Shown: positions 24,901-33,956 of the stretch, piece by piece
Numbering within the stretch: position 1 is the first letter of the stretch
Layout: the number at the start of each line of letters is the position of its first letter
The notes under the pieces: model-generated
What the model was told of the DNA's origin: nothing
What the model saw: the letters and a program-made list of their open reading frames with translations, nothing else
Databases searched by the model: none
Translations under genes and position numbers: made by a program
NCBI GenBank assembly: GCA_024508675.1
Contig: JANINQ010000003.1
Location: 1 to 64,000 of the forward strand
DNA length: 64,000 bases
Reading direction: 5' to 3'
Source: Afipia sp.
GTDB lineage: Bacteria; Pseudomonadota; Alphaproteobacteria; Rhizobiales; Xanthobacteraceae

Positions 24901-25664
24901 CAGGCCTTCTCATTGGCGGTCAGAGTCCGGATGAGATTGCTTCTGCTATTTTGGAGTGGATTCTGCTGTCCACCGAACAGCGCCTCGAAATGGTGGATCG
25001 GGCGCAACGGGCGGCCAATTTTCTGGCGCGGTCCAGCTACGTAAAGTTCGAGTTGATCGGCCTCTACAACGAGGCATTTCAACGAAGCAGAAAGAAAATC
25101 GAACACAAACCTGATCAGCTTTCGCATGGATCTGTAGCTTCGAACTCCTCCTTGCCGAAGTCCGTCTCGTCGACGGCAGCTTTGCTCAAAAAGACGGCGG
25201 CGCGCGACGTCGCGAATATCAAGCGTTACACAAGAAGGAACTTTAAGCGCACCTTTGCCGGCAAGATTGTTCAATCGGAAGATTTGCGGGGCGTCCCTTA
25301 TCGGGAATACGTAATCCCGTTTAAAGTTTCGCACCTGAAAACGGTGTCATTGGTGATCGGTCCAGTCGATCATCCCGCCGTTGGGTTTGTCGGCATTGAG
25401 ATAGTGACCCCGTCTCAAGAAATCGTTGTCCACGAAGTCCTGCTGGTAGAGCTCTCCGATGAAGAGACACCTGTGGAGTTTTCCTTCCCGATACCTCTTA
25501 TCGAGTTAGAAGAGGACTTCCGTCTGCGGGTTTTCACACGGGAGGCCGAGACCGCTATATCGATCTGCGAGATGAAGAGGCGTCTTGCCGAACGGGGAAA
25601 TACACTTCCCAATATTCCTCTCGTCCGCTTCGTGTCGTCACAAGCGCGTGCTGTTCAAAATTGA
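21996..25664 (+). CDS. Three-module glycosyltransferase, 1222 residues
   Basis: Module 1 (about residues 20-270) is GT2: SIILPTYAR, VDDGS around Asp59 and an FDDD site at 113-115. Module 2 (about 360-640) looks like a GT-B half-pair with MDDN at 390-393 and SPIKLLEAVAAGA near 560, like the protein at 12448-13623. Module 3 (about 650-1040) is GT4: FHEVALGGA, SGTLQPRKN near 853, and ESMPQTIIQAMACG with the E-x7-E-like pair near 935. Residues 1075-1222 form a beta-rich domain of unknown role. It probably builds a repeat of several sugars on the inner membrane. The GTG start follows GGAG; its 5' end is divergent from the small coil gene. Confidence 0.85.
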   Translation: MKVRDFSSDLTIRSKSSDRVAPKVSIILPTYARAQTTLSTAVESVLSQSFGDFELIIVDDGSRDGTADVLSEYARVDDRIILHSYHRNSGLPALRVNQAALRSRGNYIGYQFDDDVWTEDSLRVRMSELERADQLAVVYGNSEVSFGPDEGRKSIALGGPFNFAELVRQNFIANNTVLHHRSLFDVAGMYDPHVILRRYSDYDLWLRFSQYAKFIWVDQTVSLVNANLDNSLGREIPHFYTLHRKMISIHRDRFLTPGEIENYDVVDVALFADRLTESEIENYRRNVAIPFLSGFNDYCTEDELSVAASLRGRRLNLMTVKPDFSTSVDVTINNFVNLPFQRALANTFVPEWDLPAVDLRSMDIAILYRTVGGHASAMVDRREIPTVYCMDDNMLHFHEVGAEHHLLAPGTIAHRGIVQQISESDACIGYGESIVDDLRELNGKTIELTTNIPRKFVQVRDYQRGEKLRIAILSGPGRTQILAELWPALAEFADRHTGKVEMHFWGIDPSSLGALSCETYFRPFDHNYQSYLRSLLGTSFDVVLVPLDHSTRAARSKSPIKLLEAVAAGAICIFSDAEPYSVLPDNCCLKASNTIEAWSAALEAAFSMGSEGRNERLERARSLVIEKYTTEGQFYDFMAAYDAVRLHARLKNKVIAFGFHEVALGGATLHLLQHVRIARSLGFRVMGVIPENASHLDDFKTRWNEASKDAPLITAQWPLGFVDADVRGEVVERSVIDQDRAAVALLMTGLQDHDIGLLHFATWSPTMSLLGKALGIPSVASVHQFYCGGGLSILEFVDAVHCSSLAHGTRWENAAKVPVRRIVCPAGDEYFRAFQANRQRVASHSGPLRILVSGTLQPRKNQLAVIQAIERLKRQGHDIVADFIGYTEFNPEYVSDCRKVIADCGLGGDVRLHGFVNDPLAFYDRADLLLIAAFDESMPQTIIQAMACGVPVASTNVGGVREILRHRYTGLLIGGQSPDEIASAILEWILLSTEQRLEMVDRAQRAANFLARSSYVKFELIGLYNEAFQRSRKKIEHKPDQLSHGSVASNSSLPKSVSSTAALLKKTAARDVANIKRYTRRNFKRTFAGKIVQSEDLRGVPYREYVIPFKVSHLKTVSLVIGPVDHPAVGFVGIEIVTPSQEIVVHEVLLVELSDEETPVEFSFPIPLIELEEDFRLRVFTREAETAISICEMKRRLAERGNTLPNIPLVRFVSSQARAVQN

Positions 25665-25766
25665 TCCACATTTACGCCCGATTATTGGAACCACTTTCGC
25701 TTCTGTGAAGTTAGAGGCGAGATAGTCGCGCTGTTTATGCGCGGCATTGTTTCAGTGCGAGGTGTG

Positions 25767-26264
25767 ATGTTTTCATCTGGATCTGTTGGCCGGCATGCGG
25801 CTGTTGTCTCGATTCTCCTGTTATCGTGCGTTTCTTCCGGCGCGCAGGCACAGTCGGTGCATCCGTTTGCGGGGATGTCCGGCGTCTGGTCGGGCAAGGG
25901 TACGATTTCGCTGGAGAGCGGAGCGCGGGAGGCCATTCGCTGCCGCGCGACCTATGCCGTGCGAGAGGATGGCAACGCGCTTCAGCAAACGCTGCGCTGC
26001 GCCAGTGACAGCTATAAGATCGAATTGACCAGCAACGTGGTTGCCAGCGGCAACAAGCTCTCCGGAACGTGGAGTGAATCCACGCGGAATGTCAGCGGAG
26101 ATGTTCAGGGCACAGTCGCTGGCGCGCGGTTTCAGGTCGTCGTCAGCGCAGGAACATTCTCAGCCGATCTTGCACTGACCACAAAAGGAAACTCTCAGTC
26201 TGTCGTGATCCGGTCAGAGGGCAGTGAATTCAAGGGTGCGAACATCACCCTGACGCGAACCTAA
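25767..26264 (+). CDS. Secreted hypothetical protein with a signal peptide
   Basis: The 165-residue product has a signal peptide (HAAVVSILLLSCVSSGAQAQS, cleavage likely after AQA) and a small beta-rich domain with two Cys (RCRA and LRCAS) that could form a disulfide. The repeated pattern W-S-G-x-G and SGTWSE suggests a lipocalin-like or calycin-like barrel. It should be periplasmic. I prefer ATG 25767, with GAGG four bases ahead; ATG 25737 is an alternative and would give a longer n-region. Function unknown. Confidence 0.65.
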   Translation: MFSSGSVGRHAAVVSILLLSCVSSGAQAQSVHPFAGMSGVWSGKGTISLESGAREAIRCRATYAVREDGNALQQTLRCASDSYKIELTSNVVASGNKLSGTWSESTRNVSGDVQGTVAGARFQVVVSAGTFSADLALTTKGNSQSVVIRSEGSEFKGANITLTRT

Positions 26265-26280
26265 GAAGGCCGGTGAGGGT

Positions 26281-27579
26281 TTACGCCGCTGTTGGAGAGC
26301 GCGGCTGAGTGTCCGTCGTCTTTCGGAGCGTTCCCGCAGCGATGCCCACAGCGAGGACATACAGCCATCCTTGATAAAAGTCGCTGAGATGGGAATTGAA
26401 CAACGAGCTTAGAATATTCTGGACGACCGCCATCATTCCAATCCAGGCAACGACTCCGTCGCCGCGAAAGGTCATCAGATGAGCGATCCACATCGCGTAA
26501 AGCGCCAGCGCTCCGAGAATGCCCCACTGAATTACAAACAGAAGAGTTTGATTATGCGGGTTTCCGATCGCCGGTGCGTCAGTGAGCTTTGGTGCATCGC
26601 GAGTCAGCAGAACTCTGGCCGACCCGGTCCCGTGCCCGATAATCGGGGCCGACTTGAAGAGCGCGATCGATTTTTCCCATAGCTCCAGCCGCTGTCCCAC
26701 GGAGTTTGTTTCTTGCCCCTGTTGAGCCAACTTGTATTGGGTAAAGGCAGCGGTAACCTTGTTCTGTAGATTTGGAGAGGTCATCCACAGCCCTGCGAGA
26801 ACGGCAAGCAGGGCAGGGCAAGCGATCCAGAACTGTCTGCGTTCGAGGTAGCGATAGGCAAACAGCACGGCAAGAATGGGCGAATAAACCAATGCCGTTC
26901 GCGCGACGTTCACGAAGGCGAGATTTGCCAGCAGCGCGATCGCGATAATTGCGCACGAGATCGCAAGCGCCCGCCGTCCTCGCCGGAAGGTTTCGGCTGC
27001 AATCGCGGCGAGGGCGAATGCACAGAACACAAAGCCCTGGCTCTGGTCGATGTAATTCTTCACCGGAACGCCGGGCTGGTCGGCCTTGTAGTGTATCGAC
27101 GCGCCTGGCCAGTAAAGCGCGATCCAGGAATACAGCATGAGCACCGCGCACGAAGCGGCGAAAGCGTAAAAGACATACCGGCCGCGGTCGGACTGGCTGA
27201 ACTGATAGATCAGGATCGGAATTCCCAGGAGCTTTGCCATGGGCGTTATTCCCCTGAATCTTTCGGACCATGTCAGGCCATCCGCCCAGAAGAGGCCGAG
27301 CAGGGCAAGGATACACACGGCCAACGCGGTCAGACTGGCGGGATGTTTCACCGAGCGGAAGAAGTCCGCCGGTTTCACCGTACTCAGAAATCCGAGGAGA
27401 AATGCCAACCCGCAGATGGAGATGACGGACGTCGACCATGGCAAGCCAGCGGCACCGATGATCGCAAAATTCTCCGTGCCTTTGCGCCGCGCAGCCTGCG
27501 CGGCACCCCTATTGGGTCCGGTCCACACACAAAAGCCGATCCACACATCGGTCAGTTCTCGCTTGACGACGGCGTACAT
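26281..27579 (-). CDS. waaL: O-antigen ligase-type membrane protein
   Basis: The 432-residue polytopic protein has about 11 membrane helices and the large periplasmic loop of the Wzy_C family (residues about 285-360), with LWEKSIALFKSAPIIGHGTGS and PHNQTLLFVIQWG. The His of PHN is the conserved catalytic-region His of ligases. It should join undecaprenyl-linked O-antigen to lipid A-core on the periplasmic face. Position inside the O-antigen locus favours ligase over polymerase. GAGGG precedes the ATG. A second member of the superfamily is at 51549-52805 in the EPS cluster. Confidence 0.8.
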   Translation of the reverse strand: MYAVVKRELTDVWIGFCVWTGPNRGAAQAARRKGTENFAIIGAAGLPWSTSVISICGLAFLLGFLSTVKPADFFRSVKHPASLTALAVCILALLGLFWADGLTWSERFRGITPMAKLLGIPILIYQFSQSDRGRYVFYAFAASCAVLMLYSWIALYWPGASIHYKADQPGVPVKNYIDQSQGFVFCAFALAAIAAETFRRGRRALAISCAIIAIALLANLAFVNVARTALVYSPILAVLFAYRYLERRQFWIACPALLAVLAGLWMTSPNLQNKVTAAFTQYKLAQQGQETNSVGQRLELWEKSIALFKSAPIIGHGTGSARVLLTRDAPKLTDAPAIGNPHNQTLLFVIQWGILGALALYAMWIAHLMTFRGDGVVAWIGMMAVVQNILSSLFNSHLSDFYQGWLYVLAVGIAAGTLRKTTDTQPRSPTAA

Positions 27580-27699
27580 TATCCCTCGGGGGTGCCATTT
27601 TTAGGTGTGTCAGCCGGAAAATATGCGATATAGCTCAAGACGATAACTCGTATTTGACGGCTGCGGCCGTCCTTGGAGCGGACTTTACCCGGAAGCTGG

Positions 27700-28854
27700 A
27701 TGAGCGCAATCGACGGCTATATCGTGCGAGCGACATTGCTGGCGTTCTTGTTGATTGTCGTCTCGTTGACGGGGGTCATCTGGATCACGCAGGCGTTGCG
27801 CGGCATCGACCTGATGACGGGGCAGGGCCAGTCCATTCTGGTCTTCCTCGGCGTCACGGGATTGGCCATTCCGTTGCTGGCGATGATCATTGCGCCGATC
27901 GCGCTGCTGATCGCGGTGATGCATACGCTCAACAGGCTCGCAACGGATTCCGAAATCATTGTCATGAATGCCGCCGGCCTGTCGCCCGGACGATTTGTTC
28001 GTCCGTTCCTGTATGCGACATGCGTTGTCAGTCTGCTTGTTGCGTTTCTTTCACTTTATCTCGCCCCCGAATGTATGCGCGCCTTGCGGCGATGGCAGAC
28101 CGAGATCGGCGCGGATGTGCTGACCAATATCCTGCGGCCCGGCGAATTCCAGCGGCTTGGTCCGCTCACAATTCGTATTCAGGGGCGCCAGCCCGGCGGA
28201 CTTCTCGTCGGGATATTCATTGACGACCAGCGTAATCCGGCGGAAAGGATCGATATCCTCGCGGATCGCGGGACAGTTCAGAAAAATGATCGCGGCTCGT
28301 TTCTTATCCTTCAGGACGGCAACCTTCAGCGCTTTGAAACCGGCAAGCGCGATCCGGCGCTCGTAGCATTCGCAAGTTACGCTTTCGATCTCTCCCAGTT
28401 TTCAAACGTCGTTCAGACTGTCACGTATGGCCCTCGCGAGAGGTCGATCGGCGAGCTGATCTCTCCGCCGCCCGATGATCCTGTTTACAAGCGGATTCCG
28501 GGAGAATTCCGATCCGAACTCCATGACCGGATTTTTGCACCGCTCTATCCTTTCGTTTTTGTGTTGATGGCTTTTGCGCTCTTGGGCGCCCCGCGGACCA
28601 CACGGCAAAACCGCAACTTCGCGATTGGACTTCTGGTTCTGGGAATTCTCGTTTTGCGCATAGCAGGGTTCGGTCTTTCGACCGTGTCGACCTCTCAGCC
28701 CGTTGCGATCCTTGTCCAATACGTCATGTTGGCGACGGTCAGCGGCGCCAGTATCTGGATGATCTTGCAAGGTGTTATCATCGATGCGCCGGCGAACTTG
28801 CTGGGGCGCGTCAACAGTCTGTTCGCTCGCGTCGCAGCGCTTCGGCCACAATAA
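27700..28854 (+). CDS. LptF/LptG-type permease (YjgP/YjgQ)
   Basis: The 384-residue protein has three N-terminal membrane helices, a beta-rich periplasmic domain (about residues 120-260) and three C-terminal helices, the fixed plan of LPS export permeases. DSEIIVMNAAGLSPGRF is the conserved cytoplasmic coupling segment that meets LptB. It should help pull LPS from the inner membrane to the Lpt bridge. It is a lone LptF-like copy in the LPS locus without its partner, so it may be the partner or a paralog of the housekeeping pair. GGAAG precedes the ATG at 27700. Confidence 0.85.
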   Translation: MSAIDGYIVRATLLAFLLIVVSLTGVIWITQALRGIDLMTGQGQSILVFLGVTGLAIPLLAMIIAPIALLIAVMHTLNRLATDSEIIVMNAAGLSPGRFVRPFLYATCVVSLLVAFLSLYLAPECMRALRRWQTEIGADVLTNILRPGEFQRLGPLTIRIQGRQPGGLLVGIFIDDQRNPAERIDILADRGTVQKNDRGSFLILQDGNLQRFETGKRDPALVAFASYAFDLSQFSNVVQTVTYGPRERSIGELISPPPDDPVYKRIPGEFRSELHDRIFAPLYPFVFVLMAFALLGAPRTTRQNRNFAIGLLVLGILVLRIAGFGLSTVSTSQPVAILVQYVMLATVSGASIWMILQGVIIDAPANLLGRVNSLFARVAALRPQ

Positions 28855-28942
28855 CGTGGTGGAAGCCTGAATTAGCCAAACTGCCGGGAGCTAGTCTTTC
28901 TTCAAGAGACGGCATCCCGGGGAATATGAAAGTCGATATGCG

Positions 28943-30031
28943 ATGAAGAAGACCGCGCTTATTACGGGAATCACCGGCCAGGACGGTGCTTACCTTGCGG
29001 AATTGCTGTTATCCAAAGGATATTCGGTCCACGGCATCAAACGGCGTACGTCGCTGTTCAACACCGATCGCATTGATCATCTTTATCACGATCCGCATGA
29101 CAAGGGTTACGATCTGACCCTTCACCATGGCGATCTGACTGACTCCTCGAGCTTGATCCGTATCGTGCAGGAAGTTCAGCCGGACGAGATCTACAATCTT
29201 GCCGCACAGAGTCATGTTGCCGTGTCATTCGAGGAGCCTGAATACACGGCAAACTCCGATGCGCTTGGTCCGCTGCGGATTCTCGAGGCAATCCGCATTC
29301 TCGGACTCGAAAAGAAGACCCGTTTTTACCAGGCGTCGACGTCGGAGCTGTACGGGCTGGTGCAGGAAATTCCCCAGAAGGAAACAACGCCTTTTTATCC
29401 CCGGTCACCTTATGCCGTCGCCAAACTTTATGCGTACTGGATTACGGTAAACTATCGCGAAGCCTACGGTCTGTTCGCGTGTAACGGCATTCTCTTCAAT
29501 CATGAATCGCCAATTCGCGGCGAGACTTTTGTCACGAGAAAGATCACGCGCGCGCTGGCCCGCATCAAACTGGGACTTCAGGAGAAGGTTTACCTCGGAA
29601 ACCTGAACGCGCTTCGCGATTGGGGACATGCGCGCGACTATGTCGAGATGCAATGGCGCATGCTGCAGCAAGATGTCGCGGAAGATTACGTTATTGCCAC
29701 GGGTGAACAGCATTCAGTTCGAGAGTTTCTGGAACTGGCTGCTAAAGAAGTAGGCATCGCCGTCCGCTGGGAAGGCGAGGGGGTCGACGAAAAGGGATAC
29801 GATGTTTCCACGGGGCAGTGTATTGTCGAGGTCGATCCACGCTATTTCCGGCCGGCGGAAGTCGAGACACTTTTGGGAGACCCGGCAAAGGCATACAGCA
29901 AGCTGGGCTGGAAGCCGACGACCTCTTTTGCCGATCTGGTCGCGGAAATGATGCAGGAGGATTTGAAGACGGCGCAGCGCGACGAGCTTGTGAAACAGCA
30001 CGGCTTTAAGCACTTTAATTACAATGAGTAA
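28943..30031 (+). CDS. gmd: GDP-mannose 4,6-dehydratase
   Basis: The 362-residue enzyme forms GDP-4-keto-6-deoxymannose from GDP-mannose. TGITGQDG (residues 8-15) binds [13 protein letters not shown] follows, STSELYG gives the Thr and Glu, and YAVAK holds the catalytic Tyr and Lys. The C-terminal [12 protein letters not shown] is typical of Gmd and binds the nucleotide. Its product leads to GDP-D-rhamnose, GDP-fucose or GDP-perosamine, depending on the next enzyme. Confidence 0.95.
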   Translation: MKKTALITGITGQDGAYLAELLLSKGYSVHGIKRRTSLFNTDRIDHLYHDPHDKGYDLTLHHGDLTDSSSLIRIVQEVQPDEIYNLAAQSHVAVSFEEPEYTANSDALGPLRILEAIRILGLEKKTRFYQASTSELYGLVQEIPQKETTPFYPRSPYAVAKLYAYWITVNYREAYGLFACNGILFNHESPIRGETFVTRKITRALARIKLGLQEKVYLGNLNALRDWGHARDYVEMQWRMLQQDVAEDYVIATGEQHSVREFLELAAKEVGIAVRWEGEGVDEKGYDVSTGQCIVEVDPRYFRPAEVETLLGDPAKAYSKLGWKPTTSFADLVAEMMQEDLKTAQRDELVKQHGFKHFNYNE

Positions 30032-30136
30032 TTTTCAAGACGAAGAATTCTGAGGATTTCATTCAGAAATCCCGTGAAAGTTTTGTGTTTGATACAGCGC
30101 CCTGCAGCTATAAGTTGCTCTGAATCGAGGGTGCCA

Positions 30137-31165
30137 TTGAATAGAACGATTTTAATTACCGGGGCCTCCGGTCAGGATGGCTACTATCTCATCAATCTGC
30201 TTCGTCAGCAGGAATGCGTTGTGCACGCGCAGTCACGCCGCGCCGTCCATCCAAATTCTCATTTGGACGGTCTGCATTGGCATGTCGGCGATCCTGCCGA
30301 TCAGGATTTTCTGGAGGCGTTGATTTCTGGCATAATGCCGGATGAAATTTACAATCTCGCTTCAATCTCACGTCCAAGCCAAAGCTGGATGGAGCCGCGG
30401 AAGACGGGTGAGGTCAACGGATTTGTGCCACAGGAGATTTGTGAGCTGTTGCTCAGGTACAAGCCTGAGTGCCGCCTGTTTCAAGCTTCTTCCTCCGAGA
30501 TGTTCGGAAGTGATGTCGCGTCCGCGCAGAATGAGCAGACACGATGCGCGCCAAATACGCCCTATGGTGTCGCGAAGCTCTATGCTCATCAAATCATCGG
30601 CGCGTACAGGGCACAATATGGACTGCATGCCTCGACTGGCATTTTATTTAATCATGAAAGTCCCCGGCGCCCGTTGGCATTTGTCTCGCAAAAGATTGCG
30701 TACGCTGCAGCTGCGATCTCGCTTGGTTTGAGCGAAACCGCTGAACTCGATGAACGGGGTCGTCCCATTCTCTCAGGCGGCAAGATAGCTTTGGGCGATT
30801 TGAGCGTTCGGCGCGATTTCGGTTTTGCCGGGGATTATGTGGAGGCGATGCAGCGGATAGTCCGGCATTCCACACCGGATGACTATGTGATTGGCACAGG
30901 ACAGGATCATTCGATCGAAGACTTCTGCAATCAGGCATTTGGTTTTGTTGGCCGTAAATGGACCGATCACGTCGTTATCGATCCTGTTCTTGTCCGAAAG
31001 GTAGACAGCCGCTATACGCGTGCCGATACCGCTAAAATCCGCTCCGTATTGAAATGGAAGCCAACGATCGATTTCCCGGCGCTCGTCTCTATGATGGTGA
31101 CAGATCAGGTTGCGGCTATCAGAAATAATGTTTCTCCCGAATTCATGTCGGATAGCGATTACTGA
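30137..31165 (+). CDS. Gmd-like NDP-sugar SDR
   Basis: A 342-residue extended SDR, with TGASGQDG at residues 8-15, SSSEMFG and YGVAK. The motifs follow the Gmd pattern closely (VDSRYTRADTAKIRS for [12 protein letters not shown]), so it is a Gmd paralog and may work on a GDP-sugar. Whether it is a second dehydratase, a 4-reductase or an epimerase is not clear. TTG 30137 follows GAGG at good spacing, better than GTG 30074. It lies 105 bases after gmd and just ahead of a GT4 gene. Confidence 0.8.
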   Translation: MNRTILITGASGQDGYYLINLLRQQECVVHAQSRRAVHPNSHLDGLHWHVGDPADQDFLEALISGIMPDEIYNLASISRPSQSWMEPRKTGEVNGFVPQEICELLLRYKPECRLFQASSSEMFGSDVASAQNEQTRCAPNTPYGVAKLYAHQIIGAYRAQYGLHASTGILFNHESPRRPLAFVSQKIAYAAAAISLGLSETAELDERGRPILSGGKIALGDLSVRRDFGFAGDYVEAMQRIVRHSTPDDYVIGTGQDHSIEDFCNQAFGFVGRKWTDHVVIDPVLVRKVDSRYTRADTAKIRSVLKWKPTIDFPALVSMMVTDQVAAIRNNVSPEFMSDSDY

Positions 31166-31179
31166 AGCGTTGAGCGTTG

Positions 31180-32313
31180 ATGCGAATTCTTCATGCCTAC
31201 AAGGTTTATTTGCCGGCGGTCTATGGCGGCATCCCGTCCGTCATAGCAACGCTCGCAACGCTTCCGCGCGAAGAGTTCGAGACCGAGATTCTTGTCGCCC
31301 GTGCATGCGGCGTGGGGGGCGGATATGAATTCAATGGAGTAAAGGTCGAAGCCGTTTCGTCTCTTGCAACGGTGATGTCGACCCCCTTGGCCCCGACCTA
31401 TCCGTTCAGGCTGTTTGAGAAGGCGCGCTCGTCTGACGTCGTGGTTCACCACGCCCCGTTTCCGTTGACGGATATCGGGCTCATTCTATTGCCGAAAAAG
31501 ACAACTCTGATCGTGCATTGGCATGCGGAGGTCGTCGGGCGGCCATGGCTGATGCGGGTTTTGGCGCCATTCATTCGAAATTCCCTTCGGCGAGCCGATC
31601 GAATCGTGGTCTCGGACCCGGTCATTGTCGAAAAATCTCCATTCCTGAGGCCGTTTGCCGCAAAATGCGTCGCAATCCCTTATGGATGCGACAATGTATA
31701 TTGGGAGCGTCTCAATCCCGATGAACAACAGGTTGTCGATCGTCTGAAGAAGCAGCATCCCAGACTGGTTGTCGCTGTGGGGCGCCTTGTCAGCTACAAG
31801 GGCTACGAGGTTTTTCTCCGCGCGATGCAGAATGTAGATGCTGAGGCCGTCATCATCGGCGAGGGCCAGCTTCGAGCCGATCTCATCGCGTTGGCAAGAG
31901 AGCTTGGTGTTTCCAGTCGCATTACGTTTCTGGGCGTGCTGGAGCCTCACGAGGTCAAGCAGTATATTCACGCCGCTGGCGTTCTTGCATTTCCTTCTGT
32001 TTCGGAAGCCGAAGCCTTTGGCCTTGTGCAGCTGGAGGCGATGTCCGCAGGCAAGCCGGTGGTCAATACGGCGTTACCAACAGCCGTCCCCAATATCGCC
32101 CGGGACAACAGGGAAGGACTCACCGTTCCGCCGGCTGACCCTGTTGCGTTCGCCGGGGCTCTGACCCGTCTGCTGGATCAGCCGGAGTTCGCGGCGCGCT
32201 TAGGCGAGGCAGGCAGGGAACGTGTGCGTGCTGAATTCAGCCAATCCCTGTTTCTCTCCCGCATGCAGGAGGTCTATAAACAGGCCTTGCAGCACCGTAT
32301 GTCGGCGAGTTGA
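31180..32313 (+). CDS. Family 4 glycosyltransferase
   Basis: The 377-residue enzyme has the GT-B plan. The N-terminal half opens YLPAVYGGIPSV, and the C-terminal half has VAVGRLVSYKGYEVFLRA, IIGEGQLRADL and the donor-site pair SEAEAFGLVQLEAMSAGKPVV. Such enzymes usually retain configuration, adding mannose, rhamnose or glucose from an NDP-sugar. It comes 14 bases after the Gmd-like gene, so a GDP-deoxysugar donor is possible. TTG 31177 could serve as the start instead of ATG 31180. Confidence 0.9.
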   Translation: MRILHAYKVYLPAVYGGIPSVIATLATLPREEFETEILVARACGVGGGYEFNGVKVEAVSSLATVMSTPLAPTYPFRLFEKARSSDVVVHHAPFPLTDIGLILLPKKTTLIVHWHAEVVGRPWLMRVLAPFIRNSLRRADRIVVSDPVIVEKSPFLRPFAAKCVAIPYGCDNVYWERLNPDEQQVVDRLKKQHPRLVVAVGRLVSYKGYEVFLRAMQNVDAEAVIIGEGQLRADLIALARELGVSSRITFLGVLEPHEVKQYIHAAGVLAFPSVSEAEAFGLVQLEAMSAGKPVVNTALPTAVPNIARDNREGLTVPPADPVAFAGALTRLLDQPEFAARLGEAGRERVRAEFSQSLFLSRMQEVYKQALQHRMSAS

Positions 32314-32340
32314 ACCTCGGCAGGCAGCGCACGGAGACGG

Positions 32341-33162
32341 ATGTCGATGGTTATGGCCGGGGAGGGACGGGCACGCAGCCAGGCACAGATGGCGCTGCGG
32401 GATGTTCTGAGTGGTCTTTCGTTGTGGGGTCTGTGGGGCAAGCTGGGCTGGAACGATATCCTGCAACGCTATCGCCGGTCGTTTCTAGGGCCGCTTTGGA
32501 TGACGGCGAGCATGGCGATCATGGTGATCGCGCTCGGCCTCGTATACTCGAAGATATTCAAGACCGAACTGCGCGACTTCATGCCGTTTCTATGCTCCGG
32601 GTTGCTGGTCTGGGGCTATATCAGCACGATCCTCACCGAGGCTGGAGCGCTCTTCACGGGTGCTGAATCCTACATCAAGCAAATACGTCTCCCTTACGCG
32701 CTATACGTGTTTCGCTTCATGTGGAGCAAGATCATCATCTTCGCGCACAACCTCGTGGTTTATATTGCCGTCCTGATTTATTTCCAGGCATGGCCGGGCA
32801 GTGCGGCGCTCTACGCCATACCGGGATTTGTGCTGGTGACTGTAAACGGTGCGCTGGCAAGTATCTGCCTCGGCATGATGTCGGCCCGCTTTCGAGATAT
32901 TCCGCAGATCATCGCGAGTTTCATTCAGATCGTATTTTTTGTTACGCCGATTATGTGGAAGCCGGAGTTGCTCGGCGAGCATCAGTTGCTGATGACCTTC
33001 AATCCGTTTTTTTATCTCGTTGAAGTTGTGCGCGCGCCTCTTCTTGGCCAGATCCCATCGGTGCAGACTTATCTGGCCGTCGGCGTGATCACAGTATTGA
33101 ACGCGATATTCGCGACCTTCTTCTTCGTTCGGTTTCGCTCACGCATTTCGTATTGGGTGTGA
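32341..33162 (+). CDS. wzm: Second polysaccharide ABC exporter, membrane subunit
   Basis: The 273-residue ABC-2 permease opens with DILQRYRRSFLGPLWM, carries FFVTPIMWKPE in the fourth to fifth helix region, and closes with RFRSRISYWV. It belongs with the ATPase gene starting four bases later. It is a clear homolog of the permease at 14388-15185 but differs in most membrane helices, so the two are not a recent duplication. GGAG lies before the ATG at 32341. Confidence 0.9.
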   Translation: MSMVMAGEGRARSQAQMALRDVLSGLSLWGLWGKLGWNDILQRYRRSFLGPLWMTASMAIMVIALGLVYSKIFKTELRDFMPFLCSGLLVWGYISTILTEAGALFTGAESYIKQIRLPYALYVFRFMWSKIIIFAHNLVVYIAVLIYFQAWPGSAALYAIPGFVLVTVNGALASICLGMMSARFRDIPQIIASFIQIVFFVTPIMWKPELLGEHQLLMTFNPFFYLVEVVRAPLLGQIPSVQTYLAVGVITVLNAIFATFFFVRFRSRISYWV

Positions 33163-33165
33163 GTG

Positions 33166-33939
33166 ATGCCGGTGCAGCCCAATCCAGACAAGCAGCAAAC
33201 CATTCTTCGGCTCGACAACGTGAGTGTGTCCTTTCCGATCTATCACGGAGGATCGCGTTCGTTGAAAAAGGCCATTTTGTCACGAGGCTCGGCCGGGCGT
33301 ATTGCTCGCGATGCCAACGATCGCATTACGGTCGATGCCTTGCGTGATGTGTCGCTATCACTGGAGCGCGGCGACAGGCTCGCGCTGATTGGTGCAAACG
33401 GCGCGGGAAAAACCACACTGTTGCGGGTCATGGCTGGAATTTATGAACCCGTTTCGGGAAGCGTGCAGGTCGGCGGGCGGATTTCGCCCATGTTCGATAT
33501 TGCGCTTGGCATCGATGGCGATTTGAGCGGCTATGACAACATCCGCCTGCGCGGGCTGTTGCTTGGTCTGTCGTCACGCGAGATCGAGCGTTTACTGCCG
33601 CTGATTGTCGATTTCACCGAACTTGGCGACTATCTCGACATGCCTGTGCGGACCTACTCGTCGGGAATGATGTTGCGTCTGACGTTCGCTGTTGCGACCT
33701 GTTATGAGCCCGAAGTTCTCCTGATGGACGAGTGGATTCTGGCAGGCGATGCTCACTTTATGGCCAAGGCTCGCGAACGCGTCGACTCCTTCGTCCAGAA
33801 GGCCAGCATTCTGGTGCTGGCTTCCCACAATCTCGAAGTTTGCCGCCGCTGGTGTAACAAGGCGGTCTGGATGGACCAAGGAAGCATCAAGGCGTTTGGG
33901 CCGGTTGATGACGTCGTCACCGCCTATCAGTCCGTGTGA
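33166..33939 (+). CDS. wzt: Second polysaccharide ABC exporter, ATP-binding subunit
   Basis: The 257-residue ATPase has Walker A GANGAGKTT at 76-84, signature YSSGM at 164-168, and Walker B VLLMDE at 184-189. Like the protein at 13639-14391 it lacks the C-terminal carbohydrate-binding domain. It pairs with the permease directly upstream. Having two such pairs means two glycans or two export routes. GTG 33163 directly before the ATG is an alternative start. Confidence 0.9.
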   Translation: MPVQPNPDKQQTILRLDNVSVSFPIYHGGSRSLKKAILSRGSAGRIARDANDRITVDALRDVSLSLERGDRLALIGANGAGKTTLLRVMAGIYEPVSGSVQVGGRISPMFDIALGIDGDLSGYDNIRLRGLLLGLSSREIERLLPLIVDFTELGDYLDMPVRTYSSGMMLRLTFAVATCYEPEVLLMDEWILAGDAHFMAKARERVDSFVQKASILVLASHNLEVCRRWCNKAVWMDQGSIKAFGPVDDVVTAYQSV

Positions 33940-33956
33940 AATTGGGAGCCTGGTGC

